DNA from: an uncultured Chitinophaga sp.
Lineage (GTDB): Bacteria; Bacteroidota; Bacteroidia; Chitinophagales; Chitinophagaceae
Reading direction: 5' to 3'
Assembly (NCBI RefSeq): GCF_902168175.1
Contig: NZ_CABHOU010000038.1
Span: forward strand, 25,661-89,660
DNA: 64,000 nucleotides
The position numbers were made by a program, and so were the translations under genes. Below are positions 35,303-42,973 of the stretch, piece by piece; the first letter of the stretch is position 1, and the number at the start of each line of letters is the position of its first letter. Below the pieces are notes generated by a model that saw nothing but the letters and a program-made list of their open reading frames with translations, made no database searches and had not been told where the DNA came from.

Positions 35303-35662
35303 CCTGGTCATCACTACTTTGGGTATTTCAGGGGAAGAACCAGTTACGGCGAAATCATCCGGCAAATGTTCGATTCCTTTGGCGTAACGCCTGATGTAAA
35401 CGTCCATTCCGAATTCGGCTCCACCATTATTGCACTGGTCAGAAAAAGGCGGGGCATTGCCATCCTCCCTGATTCCTATATGTACCATGAAAGTCCCGGT
35501 ATCCGGTTCATCAGGCTGCCGTTTAAAACGGAGCTGTATATCAACTGGCGGGCCGACGACCATAACCCGGTGCTGTCGAATATATTGAAGCTGACACTCC
35601 ATCAAAAAAACATACCCCATTCTATATCGATCCTTTATCGATCCTATATCCGTTTCCGCTGA
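35303..35662 (+). pseudogene. Truncated LysR-family regulator, C-terminal end only
   Basis: A frame beginning just after the YceI stop codes the end of a LysR substrate-binding domain: SYGEIIRQMFDSFGVTPDVN, then EFGSTIIALVRKRRGIAILP and VLSNILKLTLHQ. The DNA-binding N-terminus and about two thirds of the protein are absent, so it cannot act as a regulator. The junction with the YceI gene marks the point of deletion or insertion. The 3' end runs into an inverted repeat. Confidence 0.75.
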
Positions 35663-35713
35663 AACCCGCGCCCCTGTACACGGCTATTAAAGGATCGATA
35701 TAGGATCGATATA
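35623..35713. repeat. 26-bp near-perfect inverted repeat with internal ATCGATCCT units
   Basis: The left arm 35623-35648 and right arm 35688-35713 are inverted copies with two or three differences, 39 bp apart. Each arm holds two copies of ATCGATCCT. The left arm overlaps the end of the LysR remnant. It may be an element end, a hairpin or a protein-binding site; no transposase is present. Confidence 0.7.
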
Positions 35714-35870
35714 CCTTCGCCGGAAGAAAGTAATTGCAGCGCGGTTTTTAGCGGTTGCTGCTGTATTGTAACTCTTCAATGATCTGAAATTGAATTAATT
35801 GAATATCTGCAAGATGTTTATATGAGTTGTATTCCTTACTGGTGAAGAGTTTCAGGGGGTTAAGAGGGCT

Positions 35871-35922
35871 TTCGTTCCCTCGTCTTGCACCCTTCATTCC
35901 CCCGTCTTGCATACTTCATTCC
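35871..35922. repeat. 22-bp tandem repeat, 2.4 copies
   Basis: Units at 35871-35892 and 35893-35914 share TTC-T-CC-CGTCTTGCA, followed by an 8-bp partial third unit. They lie in the otherwise gene-poor 35663-36234 stretch. No known function. Confidence 0.7.
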
Positions 35923-35943
35923 TTTTTACAACATACCGGCATC

Positions 35944-36102
35944 TCACCGTTGTACCTTTGCTTTATCGACCGTGATCCGCACCTTTTTACCGTCGGAAGA
36001 TGCTTTGAAGGTGACCACGTGGAAAGGGAGGAAAGCTTCCCATTCATTTGAGAGTTCTTTGACATATTGGTTTAAAAAAAGGGGGGTAGCCGGGGCAAAC
36101 AT
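35944..36102 (-). CDS. Small hypothetical protein, 52 residues
   Basis: A 52-codon minus-strand frame from an ATG reads with coding-like composition: MFAPATPLFLNQYVKELSNE, WEAFLPFHVVTFKASSDGKK, VRITVDKAKVQR. The frame is open for 16 further codons upstream to a TAG, so it could also be the C-terminal remnant of a longer gene. I do not recognise a family. It is divergent from the catalase gene, in a region with other broken genes. Too short to be certain. Confidence 0.35.
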   Translation of the reverse strand: MFAPATPLFLNQYVKELSNEWEAFLPFHVVTFKASSDGKKVRITVDKAKVQR

Positions 36103-36234
36103 AATAGGGCCGGTGCGGGTGTGTACAGCCTGCCCGGTACTTATTAATTGCTATGATATATGAATACATCACCTGCATATATCCATTGCCTCCGCATCTG
36201 TTTTACTGCACATTTGCAGCATAACATTTACTGT

Positions 36235-37725
36235 ATGGACAACAACAAACTAACCACCCGCACCGGGTCGCCCGTTGTAGATAATCAGCATATTATGACA
36301 GCAGGTAAGCGTGGCCCTGTTTTGTTACAGGATGTATGGTTCCTGGAAAAGATGGCGCATTTCGACCGGGAACTGATACCTGAGCGACGCATGCACGCCA
36401 AGGGGTCGGGCGCTTATGGTACGTTTACAGTTACGCATGATATTACCCGGTTTACAAAGGCGAAATTGTTCTCGGCTATCGGTAAACAGACACCTTTGTT
36501 CTTAAGATTCTCTACCGTGGCCGGTGAAAAGGGAGCAGCAGACGCAGAGCGGGATATTCGTGGTTTTGCGCTGAAGTTCTATACGGAAGAAGGCATCTGG
36601 GATTTGGTAGGAAACAATACGCCGGTGTTCTTCATGCGCGATCCGCTGAAGTTTCCGGACCTGAACCATGTGGTGAAAAGGGATCCGCGTACGAATATGC
36701 ACAACGCCGACAGCAACTGGGATTTCTGGACGCTGCTGCCGGAAGCCTTACACCAGGTAACGATTGTAATGAGCGACCGCGGTATCCCTAAATCGTACCG
36801 CCATATGAACGGTTTCGGCAGTCATACTTTCAGTTTCATTAATGCCGATCAGCAACGTTACTGGGTAAAGTTTCATTTCAAAACACAGCAGGGCATACAG
36901 AACCTGACCAACGAAGAAGCGGCTGCCATCATCGGCGGCGACCGTGAAAGTCACCAACGCGATCTTTACAACAATATAGAAGCGGGCAACTACCCCAAAT
37001 GGACGATGTACGTGCAGGTGATGGAGGAGGAGGATGCAAACACCTACCACATCAATCCCTTTGATCTTACCAAAGTATGGCCTCATGGCGATTATCCGCT
37101 GATACCGGTAGGGGAGTTCGAGCTTAATCATAACCCTGCCAACTACTTTGCAGAAGTGGAGCAATCGGCCTTTAACCCTGCACAGGTAGTACCCGGCATT
37201 AGTTTTTCACCCGATAAAATGTTGCAGGGGCGGTTGTTTTCGTATGGCGATGCACAACGTTACCGCCTTGGCGTAAACCATCACCAAATACCGGTAAACG
37301 CGCCCCAATGCCCCTACCACGCTTATCATCGCGATGGGGCTATGCGAACGGACGGTAACTACGGAGGTTCAACGCCCTATGAACCTAACAGTTTCGGGCA
37401 ATGGAAGGAACAGCCGGAACATAAAGAGCCACCGTTGAAGATTACAGGAGATGCAGCACATTGGGACCATCGCGAGGATGAGGATTATTTCAGTCAGCCT
37501 GGTAATTTGTTCAGGCTGATGTCTGATGCACAAAGGGCGTTGTTGTTCAGTAATACCGCTGCCGCCGTAGGAGGGGCACAATTATTTATCCAGGTAAGGC
37601 ATATTCGTAATTGTTACCAGGCCGATCCGGCTTATGGCAAAGGCGTGGCGGCTGCGCTTGGGTTATCGATGGAGGTGGTGCGTGATTTTGAAGGATATGA
37701 GATGAAGCGGCTGGAATCGCTGTAA
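36235..37725 (+). CDS. katA: Monofunctional haem catalase (small-subunit type)
   Basis: From the ATG at 36235 the protein has 496 residues; the upstream extension to 36160 adds non-homologous residues and is rejected. All catalase hallmarks are present: the distal His 54 in [49 protein letters not shown] with the distal Asn, and the proximal haem ligand Tyr 337 in [14 protein letters not shown]. The size fits clade 3 small-subunit catalases that bind NADPH. It converts hydrogen peroxide to water and oxygen in the cytosol. It stands alone with a strong terminator behind it; no OxyR-like gene is next to it. Confidence 0.95.
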   Translation: MDNNKLTTRTGSPVVDNQHIMTAGKRGPVLLQDVWFLEKMAHFDRELIPERRMHAKGSGAYGTFTVTHDITRFTKAKLFSAIGKQTPLFLRFSTVAGEKGAADAERDIRGFALKFYTEEGIWDLVGNNTPVFFMRDPLKFPDLNHVVKRDPRTNMHNADSNWDFWTLLPEALHQVTIVMSDRGIPKSYRHMNGFGSHTFSFINADQQRYWVKFHFKTQQGIQNLTNEEAAAIIGGDRESHQRDLYNNIEAGNYPKWTMYVQVMEEEDANTYHINPFDLTKVWPHGDYPLIPVGEFELNHNPANYFAEVEQSAFNPAQVVPGISFSPDKMLQGRLFSYGDAQRYRLGVNHHQIPVNAPQCPYHAYHRDGAMRTDGNYGGSTPYEPNSFGQWKEQPEHKEPPLKITGDAAHWDHREDEDYFSQPGNLFRLMSDAQRALLFSNTAAAVGGAQLFIQVRHIRNCYQADPAYGKGVAAALGLSMEVVRDFEGYEMKRLESL

Positions 37726-37730
37726 AAGAT

Positions 37731-37766
37731 AAGGAAGCCCGGTGTTCATATGCGCCGGGCTTCCTT
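37731..37766. terminator. Bidirectional terminator after catalase
   Basis: A perfect 12-bp stem (AAGGAAGCCCGG with its complement) with a 12-bp loop lies between the convergent catalase and cupin-fusion genes. The stem carries A and T runs at its base in both directions. Confidence 0.9.
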
Positions 37767-37771
37767 ATAAA

Positions 37772-38485
37772 TTAAGCATGCATAGCCAGCGTAAGCAGAA
37801 AGAAACTGTCAGTTTGTGCCTGCACTTTATGTAATATGTTTTCCTGCAATGATATCATCTGTCCTTTTTCTATCACAGCGTTTTGTTCTGCGGTGATGAA
37901 ATTGATTTTACCCTCCAATACCTGTACACTGATTACCCCGCCCGCTTTATGCTCCTTCATTTCTGAATTTGCACGAAGTCCCAGCAATACAATGCGCATA
38001 TTGGCAGATTTAAGAATGGTGATGGAATTATGACCGTTTTTATTCCAGTTGCTTTCGATTTTCATCTTTTCGATCAGCTTGTTCAGGTCCATTTCTAACA
38101 GCGGCGCATCAATTAACCGGTCGCCATCGGTGCGTTGCGGCGTAGCTTCTATGCGCTTTACGATAATGAACGGTGCGTGTGTTTGTAACTTTTCGATCAG
38201 TTTCGAAGCCGTTTCGTCAGCGAATATTCCATATCCGTTTACCAGCACCCCTTTAGCTTTAAATTTAGGAGAAGAGATGGCAAAAACGATCGACTGATCA
38301 TCGGGATCGGTTTCGCCCTCGAAACGATATACTTTGTCGATATGGAATTCATCGGGCGATAACATAATGTCGTTTTGAGGACATACCAGGCACTCTTCCC
38401 GTACATTGAAGTCAATAGTGTAGCCTTGCAGTTTTAATCCATCCAGTGTTTGCGATAAAGTGCCGAAATTTTCACTTAAGGTCAT
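37772..38485 (-). CDS. Two-domain protein: 'PRPP-synthetase-like' domain plus cupin
   Basis: The ATG at 38485 gives 237 residues; the longer start at 38566 adds a non-homologous leader. Residues about 1-100 (LSQTLDGLKLQGYTIDFNVR, CLVCPQNDIMLSPDEFHIDK, VYRFEGETDPDDQSIVFAIS) match a short Bacteroidota domain that databases often call 'phosphoribosylpyrophosphate synthetase', although it lacks the PRPP-binding and ATP motifs of that enzyme. Residues about 150-237 are a cupin (EHKAGGVISVQVLEGKINFI, then LQENILHKVQAQ). The fusion suggests a small-molecule-binding or stress protein; no enzyme function can be claimed. No signal or membrane segment is seen. Confidence 0.75.
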   Translation of the reverse strand: MTLSENFGTLSQTLDGLKLQGYTIDFNVREECLVCPQNDIMLSPDEFHIDKVYRFEGETDPDDQSIVFAISSPKFKAKGVLVNGYGIFADETASKLIEKLQTHAPFIIVKRIEATPQRTDGDRLIDAPLLEMDLNKLIEKMKIESNWNKNGHNSITILKSANMRIVLLGLRANSEMKEHKAGGVISVQVLEGKINFITAEQNAVIEKGQMISLQENILHKVQAQTDSFFLLTLAMHA

Positions 38486-38661
38486 GTCTTTACGTTTAAT
38501 AGTTAATAAACAATTTTTCCTGCGATACATCGGGCAGGGCGCCCAATGCGGTACCGTCAGTAACATGTGACCAGTCGAAGTAGCATGAAGTTAGCGAATA
38601 AACAGGAGAAAGGGCGTTTTCAACATGATTTGGGCAACAGGAACAGGGGTTGATACAGTGA

Positions 38662-39429
38662 TTATAGCAGGAGCATCGATTCTGCCACCCTGCATGCTTC
38701 CATCGAATTACTCACCTGTAACTTTTCAAGGATGTTTTGCCGGTGCCTGTTTACGGTGTATACACTGATGGTCAGCAGGTCGGCGATCTCCTTACTTTGC
38801 CTTCCCTTTTTGATCAGCCGCAGTACATCTTTTTCCCTGTCGGAAAGGATATTGCTGATGGCCTTTTTATCGGGCGTCACTATTTCGCCCGACCGGGTAT
38901 TGATGATCATGCCCTGGTAGCTTTTATCGTCGGGCATATGGCGGGAAAAGTGGTACAGGCAAAGGGCCAGCCGGATACTGCCGTTTTTGTCGTTGCCAAT
39001 ATAGAACATGCGGTGTTCAATGGGTACATAGTTCCCATTGTTGTTTTGCATCCGCAGGCGACTGATAATTTCATAGTCGCGCCGTTCGGCGGGGGAGAAG
39101 TCTTTTACGAGATGAAAGAATTTGAGTTCCAGTGTGTGTTTTTCCAGCAGGTCGTCGGGGTGTACCTTGTCGAAGATGTCTTTTTCCCAGATAGACGGGA
39201 TCTCTTTGTGAGTGCCGGCATCGGGAAGTCCGAGTGCGGTAGCGGCACCTCCGTAATACACATAACTTTTATCGGCCTTCAGGTCACTTAACACGCTCAC
39301 CGCATTTTCCATCCTGGCATACATCTGGGCTATCAACTGACTGTTGGCCAGTTGTACGCCCGGATCTTCTTCGTCGTGAAACGTTTGTTTCAGCAGGTGA
39401 TCGTTCAATAAACTTACAATATCCTTCAT
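38662..39429 (-). CDS. LuxR-family transcriptional regulator with PAS-like sensor
   Basis: A 255-residue regulator. The first 180 residues form a PAS-like sensor (YYGGAATALGLPDAGTHKEI, HTLELKFFHLVKDFSP, RMQNNNGNYVPIEHRMFYIG). The C-terminal 65 residues are a LuxR/NarL HTH (LSDREKDVLRLIKKGRQSKE, then ISVYTVNRHRQNILEKLQVS). This sensor-HTH type is common in Chitinophagaceae as an orphan regulator. It is divergent from the DUF1349 gene, and two GGGAAATCC direct repeats in the gap are candidate sites for it (inference). Confidence 0.88.
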   Translation of the reverse strand: MKDIVSLLNDHLLKQTFHDEEDPGVQLANSQLIAQMYARMENAVSVLSDLKADKSYVYYGGAATALGLPDAGTHKEIPSIWEKDIFDKVHPDDLLEKHTLELKFFHLVKDFSPAERRDYEIISRLRMQNNNGNYVPIEHRMFYIGNDKNGSIRLALCLYHFSRHMPDDKSYQGMIINTRSGEIVTPDKKAISNILSDREKDVLRLIKKGRQSKEIADLLTISVYTVNRHRQNILEKLQVSNSMEACRVAESMLLL

Positions 39430-39515
39430 CTCCTGTTAAAATGGTTATTATTCACCATTGTGCCAACCGGGCTGACCTTTAATTTTGCATAGCCATTGGT
39501 ATAGCCCGGCATAAT

Positions 39516-39544
39516 GGGAAATCCCGGGCAAATTAGGGAAATCC
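39516..39544. promoter_or_regulatory. Two GGGAAATCC direct repeats 20 bp apart
   Basis: GGGAAATCC occurs at 39516-39524 and again at 39536-39544, in the divergent gap between the LuxR-type regulator and the DUF1349 gene. The spacing of two helical turns suggests an operator, possibly for the regulator next door. Confidence 0.45.
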
Positions 39545-39599
39545 TGCTTTATTTAACGGTTTACCCTGGTAAACGCTTAACTATCAAAATATAGATCAG

Positions 39600-40250
39600 A
39601 TGAAATATTATGTAATGAGTGCCTTGCTGATGCTGGTCGTTAAAACCGTATCTGCACAAAGTCTTCAGAAAATGCAATGGTTTAACGAGCCGGAGAAATG
39701 GGAGATAAAGAACGAGGGCCTGCAACTGTTCGTAACCCCGCAAAGCGACTATTGGCGTATTTCGCATTACGGCTTTACGGTTGATGATGCCCCTTTCTAT
39801 TACAGCAACTACGGCGGCGAATTTGAGGTAAAAGTAAAATTGATGGGCAAATACAAAGCCCGCTTCGATCAAATGGGACTAATGATCAGAACGGATCATG
39901 AAAACTACATCAAAACAGGCATTGAGTTCGTGGATGGCAAGTTTAACATCAGCACCGTGGTAACGCATATCACCAGCGACTGGAGCGTAACCCCGCTGGA
40001 CAAAACCCCCGATTTCATCTGGGTAAAAGCCGTAAGGAAACTGGATGCGGTGGAAATTTACTACTCTTACGACGATAAGAATTACATCATGACCCGTAAT
40101 GCGCCTTTAAAAGACAATCACCCCGTTCAGGTAGGGCTCATGGCAGCATCGCCCGACGGTAAGGGGTTTGAGGCCCGTTTCGAGCATTTTAAGGTGAAAC
40201 ATATTCCAGACACCAGGAGGCAGCAGTGGCTGGAAAAGAACCCGGGTTAA
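39600..40250 (+). CDS. DUF1349-family secreted protein
   Basis: A 216-residue exported protein (signal 1-19, ending TVSAQ) with the DUF1349 concanavalin-like fold: EVKVKLMGKYKARFDQMGLM, IRTDHENYIKTGIEFVDGKF, STVVTHITSDWSV, FIWVKAVRKLDAVEIYYS, VGLMAASPDGKGFEARFEHF. The family was first named for a yeast 'regulation of enolase' protein, but its biochemical role is unknown; the fold suggests carbohydrate binding. It has its own promoter region with GGGAAATCC repeats and ends in a hairpin that also precedes the next gene. Confidence 0.87.
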   Translation: MKYYVMSALLMLVVKTVSAQSLQKMQWFNEPEKWEIKNEGLQLFVTPQSDYWRISHYGFTVDDAPFYYSNYGGEFEVKVKLMGKYKARFDQMGLMIRTDHENYIKTGIEFVDGKFNISTVVTHITSDWSVTPLDKTPDFIWVKAVRKLDAVEIYYSYDDKNYIMTRNAPLKDNHPVQVGLMAASPDGKGFEARFEHFKVKHIPDTRRQQWLEKNPG

Positions 40251-40270
40251 CTGTTTAACCGCCCATTCTA

Positions 40271-40315
40271 ATTCCCGGAGGGAATAATTAAGCTGGATTA
40301 CGCTTAATTATTCCC
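40271..40315 (+). terminator. Terminator with a possible competing hairpin
   Basis: A perfect 14-bp inverted repeat (GGGAATAATTAAGC with its complement, 40280-40315, 8-bp loop) is followed by ATTTTTG. An earlier ATTCCC at 40271-40276 can instead pair with the GGGAAT of the first arm. The element ends 29 bp before the SRPBCC start, so it may stop the DUF1349 transcript and also control the next gene. Confidence 0.65.
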
Positions 40316-40343
40316 ATTTTTGTGTACACAAAACCCGGAAAAC

Positions 40344-40805
40344 ATGATACCCGACCTGATTCCATCTACACCCGATTGCGAAATAACGACCACAAGAGTA
40401 TTTAACGTACCTAGGGAGCTGGCCTTCGCTGCCTGGGCTAATCCAGACCATTTAAGTAACTGGTGGGGCCCCGCAGGCTTTACCAACACCTTTAACGAGT
40501 TCGACTTCCGGGAAGGGGGCAAGTGGAATTTCATCATGCACGGGCCCGACCAAGGCAATTACGCCAATGAATGCGAGTTCATCAAAATAGAAAAGCCCGC
40601 CTCCATCGCCTGGAAGCGTTTTACCAAACCCTTATTCCTGGGAGCAGTCACATTTGAAGAAGTGGCACCGGATAAAACAGAGATCGTGTTTAAGCAGATC
40701 TTTAGTTCGGCAGATGAGTGTAATAAGGTAAAGGCATTTGCAGGGGATAAGAATGAAGAGAACTTTGACCGGCTGGAACAGGAGTTGGGGAAGATGAAGG
40801 GATAA
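40344..40805 (+). CDS. SRPBCC/AHSA1-family protein
   Basis: The first ATG (40344) gives 153 residues; the frame opens earlier only with a TTG. The protein has the AHSA1-type helix-grip fold: TTTRVFNVPRELAFAAWANP, HLSNWWGPAGFTNTFNEFDF, REGGKWNFIMHGPDQGNYAN, ECEFIKIEKPASIAWKRF, and a C-terminal helix FDRLEQELGKM. Such proteins bind hydrophobic ligands and are often paired with ArsR regulators. It stands alone here; an AHSA1/ArsR pair is encoded further on. No leader peptide. Confidence 0.88.
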   Translation: MIPDLIPSTPDCEITTTRVFNVPRELAFAAWANPDHLSNWWGPAGFTNTFNEFDFREGGKWNFIMHGPDQGNYANECEFIKIEKPASIAWKRFTKPLFLGAVTFEEVAPDKTEIVFKQIFSSADECNKVKAFAGDKNEENFDRLEQELGKMKG

Positions 40806-40861
40806 ATTCAATATACCAACACCTGATTCGTGAATAGACCCTCCCAGGTATGCGCCGCCAA

Positions 40862-40897
40862 TTGTCCGGTTCGCGGTACGATTTGTCCGGTTCGGGT
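40862..40897 (+). promoter_or_regulatory. LytTR-type operator pair upstream of lytS/lytR
   Basis: TTGTCCGGTTCG occurs at 40862 and again at 40883, exactly 21 bp apart, the spacing of direct repeats bound by LytTR-domain regulators. It lies about 115 bp before the kinase start and suggests autoregulation. The same pair pattern recurs before ohr, the P460 gene and, weakly, the DUF1223 gene. Confidence 0.7.
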
Positions 40898-41011
40898 GTA
40901 AATTCGTTTCCATAGAGATTGTTGACAGGTATTTTTGTTCCGCGATCATAGGGGCCGACCATTTATGATTTCGGAGATAATCAGTTATTTTGCTCCCGTT
41001 AACAAGTACGT

Positions 41012-42031
41012 ATGAAAGGAACCGGATTAAAGATTTCCCAGGCCATGATATGGATCAGCTCCATTTTACTGGGACTATTATCCTCTGTGCCTCAACTGGC
41101 CGCCAGGCATTTTAATGCTGCGGAGGCGGCAGTAAACGCTGGCATCACGGCCACTTTTGCTTTGCTGATGTGGTACTTTAACATCTATGTACTGTCGAGG
41201 AGAAGTGGCAATACGCGTAAACAGAGTATTTCTTACAAACACCTGTTCAGTAGTTTGCTGTTTGGCCTGGTGGTTATGCTGATACTGGCTTACATCCAGC
41301 AACTGATATTGTCGCACATCGATTTCGGGCCTGCGATGCTGATGGTGGAAGTTCGGGGTATCCTCATTAACCTGGTGTTTTATATGTTCCTGCACCTGTT
41401 GCAGCAGAACCATGAGAACCAACATGTAAGCATGGAGCTTGAACGCATACGCACCGATCACCTCAGCGCGCAGTACGAGTTGCTGAAGCAGCAGGTAAAT
41501 CCCCACTTCCTTTTTAATAGCCTCAATACGTTAAAGGCCATGGTAGAAAGTGGTGAACAGGAAGCTGTGCCATTTATCATCAAACTATCTAATTTTTACC
41601 GTTATACACTCGAAAGCCGCAAGCTGGATTTAATACATGTGCGGGAGGAAATGGAGATATTGAGCGCTTACCTGTTCCTGCAAAAGGCCCGGTTTGAAGA
41701 CGGATTGGTGTTTCACCAGGAGCTGAGCGCTGCCACAATGGAAACGCTGATACCGCCATTTACGTTGCAACTACTGGTAGAGAATTGCATCAAACATAAT
41801 GTAGTGTCGCTGGAAAAACCTTTACATATCCGGGTTTACGATGAGGAAGGAAAGATTGTGGTGGAGAACCCCGTGCAACCGAAGTCGGGCGAGGAAGATT
41901 CACTGGGTGTTGGATTGGAGAACATCAACATGCGGTATGGTCACCTGCTCAACCGGCAGGTAGAGATCGAGCATAGCCAGGAATTATTTCAAATTAAATT
42001 ACCGCTGATATATGAACATCATCATCGTTGA
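41012..42031 (+). CDS. LytS-family sensor histidine kinase
   Basis: A 339-residue membrane kinase of the LytS/YehU type. Four hydrophobic helices lie in the first 125 residues (MIWISSILLGLLSSVPQLAA, ATFALLMWYFNIYVLS, LLFGLVVMLILAYIQQLILS, ILINLVFYMFLHLLQQ). The His_kinase domain has the phospho-acceptor His 165 in QVNPHFLFNSLNTLKAMVE, and the HATPase N-box LQLLVENCIKHN with the G box LGVGLENINMRYG. It phosphorylates the response regulator encoded next, with which it overlaps by 20 bp. The input is unknown; the putative regulon points to oxidative or respiratory stress. Confidence 0.93.
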   Translation: MKGTGLKISQAMIWISSILLGLLSSVPQLAARHFNAAEAAVNAGITATFALLMWYFNIYVLSRRSGNTRKQSISYKHLFSSLLFGLVVMLILAYIQQLILSHIDFGPAMLMVEVRGILINLVFYMFLHLLQQNHENQHVSMELERIRTDHLSAQYELLKQQVNPHFLFNSLNTLKAMVESGEQEAVPFIIKLSNFYRYTLESRKLDLIHVREEMEILSAYLFLQKARFEDGLVFHQELSAATMETLIPPFTLQLLVENCIKHNVVSLEKPLHIRVYDEEGKIVVENPVQPKSGEEDSLGVGLENINMRYGHLLNRQVEIEHSQELFQIKLPLIYEHHHR

Positions 42032-42773
42032 GGACGAGCTGAAAACCGCGCAATCGCTGGAACGCACCATACTCGAACTAAAGCCAGGTGCCTCCGTTAC
42101 GGGGCGCTATCAGAGTGTGGCGGGTACCGTAAAGGCCTTAACTGCCGGCCCTATGCCCGACCTGATCTTTATGGACATTCAGTTGGCAGATGGTCGTTGC
42201 TTCGAAATCTTTAAAGCCGTAAAGATCACTTGTCCCGTTGTTTTTTGTACAGCCTATGATGAATACACACTGGAAGCCTTTAAAAGTAATGGCGTGGATT
42301 ATGTGTTAAAGCCTTTCTCAAAACAGGATATAGAAGAAGCGCTGCGTAAAGTGGATGAACTGAAAAACTTCTTCCAGCAGAAAGCGATGCCTGACCTTAC
42401 CCAACTGTTATCGAAACTCGCCCCTCCGGCTGGTAAAACAAGTTTCCTGGTGTTTCAGCAGCAGAAATACCGCACCATCAATATTGAAGAAATAGCCCTG
42501 TTCTATATCAAATACGACGCTACCTGGATACTCTGTTTCGATAAACAGCAATACCCGATCAATCAGTCGCTCGACCAGATTGCGCAATCGGTATCGGCGC
42601 AGCAGTTTTACCGGCTTAACAGGCAGTTCCTGGTTAACTTTAAGGCGATTAAAGAGATAGAGCCTTATTTCCTGCGTAAGTTGTACGTTAAATTAACGAT
42701 TGAAACGCCGGAGAAGCTGTTGGTCAATAAAGAAAAATCGCAGCACTTTCTGTCGTGGATGGAAGAGCGGTAA
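42012..42773 (+). CDS. LytR/AlgR-family response regulator (LytTR DNA-binding)
   Basis: A 253-residue response regulator. The receiver domain (1-120) has the acidic pocket EDE (7-9), phospho-acceptor Asp 55 in LIFMDIQLADG, the Thr of FCTAYDE and the Lys of YVLKPFSK. The LytTR domain (about 145-245) shows FLVFQQQKYRTINIEEIALF, YPINQSLDQIAQSVSAQQFY and RLNRQFLVNFKAIKEIEPYF. LytTR proteins bind paired 9-bp repeats one 21-bp period apart; such pairs lie before lytS, ohr and the P460 gene. It is co-translated with the kinase and is followed by a clear terminator. Confidence 0.94.
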   Translation: MNIIIVEDELKTAQSLERTILELKPGASVTGRYQSVAGTVKALTAGPMPDLIFMDIQLADGRCFEIFKAVKITCPVVFCTAYDEYTLEAFKSNGVDYVLKPFSKQDIEEALRKVDELKNFFQQKAMPDLTQLLSKLAPPAGKTSFLVFQQQKYRTINIEEIALFYIKYDATWILCFDKQQYPINQSLDQIAQSVSAQQFYRLNRQFLVNFKAIKEIEPYFLRKLYVKLTIETPEKLLVNKEKSQHFLSWMEER

Positions 42774-42797
42774 TTGCATATTACTTTCATAACAAAG

Positions 42798-42826
42798 AGC
42801 CTGGTGATTGCCAGGCTTTTTGTTTG
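42798..42826 (+). terminator. Rho-independent terminator of lytS/lytR
   Basis: AGCCTGG pairs with CCAGGCT around TGATTG and is followed by TTTTTG, 25 bp after the response-regulator stop. Confidence 0.9.
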
Positions 42827-42927
42827 TAAGCAGTGCCTTTTAAACAGGTGCCACTTATAACCTGGCGAACATCGTTAATGTTCGTAAATGCCTGATTATA
42901 CTGGTATACTCTGTGATACTGGTTACA

Positions 42928-42955
42928 TTTGTATACCAATATCGCAGTAGCTTTG
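42928..42955 (+). promoter_or_regulatory. Candidate Bacteroidota promoter of the SDR gene
   Basis: TTTG (42928) and TAGCTTTG (42948) resemble the -33 and -7 elements of Bacteroidota promoters, with a slightly short 16-bp spacer, 18 bp before the SDR start. Two ATACTGGT repeats (42898, 42916; 18 bp apart) and CGAACAT-N5-ATGTTCG (42866-42884) lie just upstream and may be regulator sites. Confidence 0.4.
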
Positions 42956-42973
42956 TTGTCAAATAAGATCATC

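Noticed and set aside
35827..36163. Two plus-strand frames in the gap before catalase
   Set aside because: Low-complexity proline/phenylalanine-rich translations that follow the 22-bp tandem repeat; no start context or family match.
36160..36234. Longer catalase start
   Set aside because: The added 25 residues do not resemble catalase N-termini; the ATG at 36235 gives the usual length and start.
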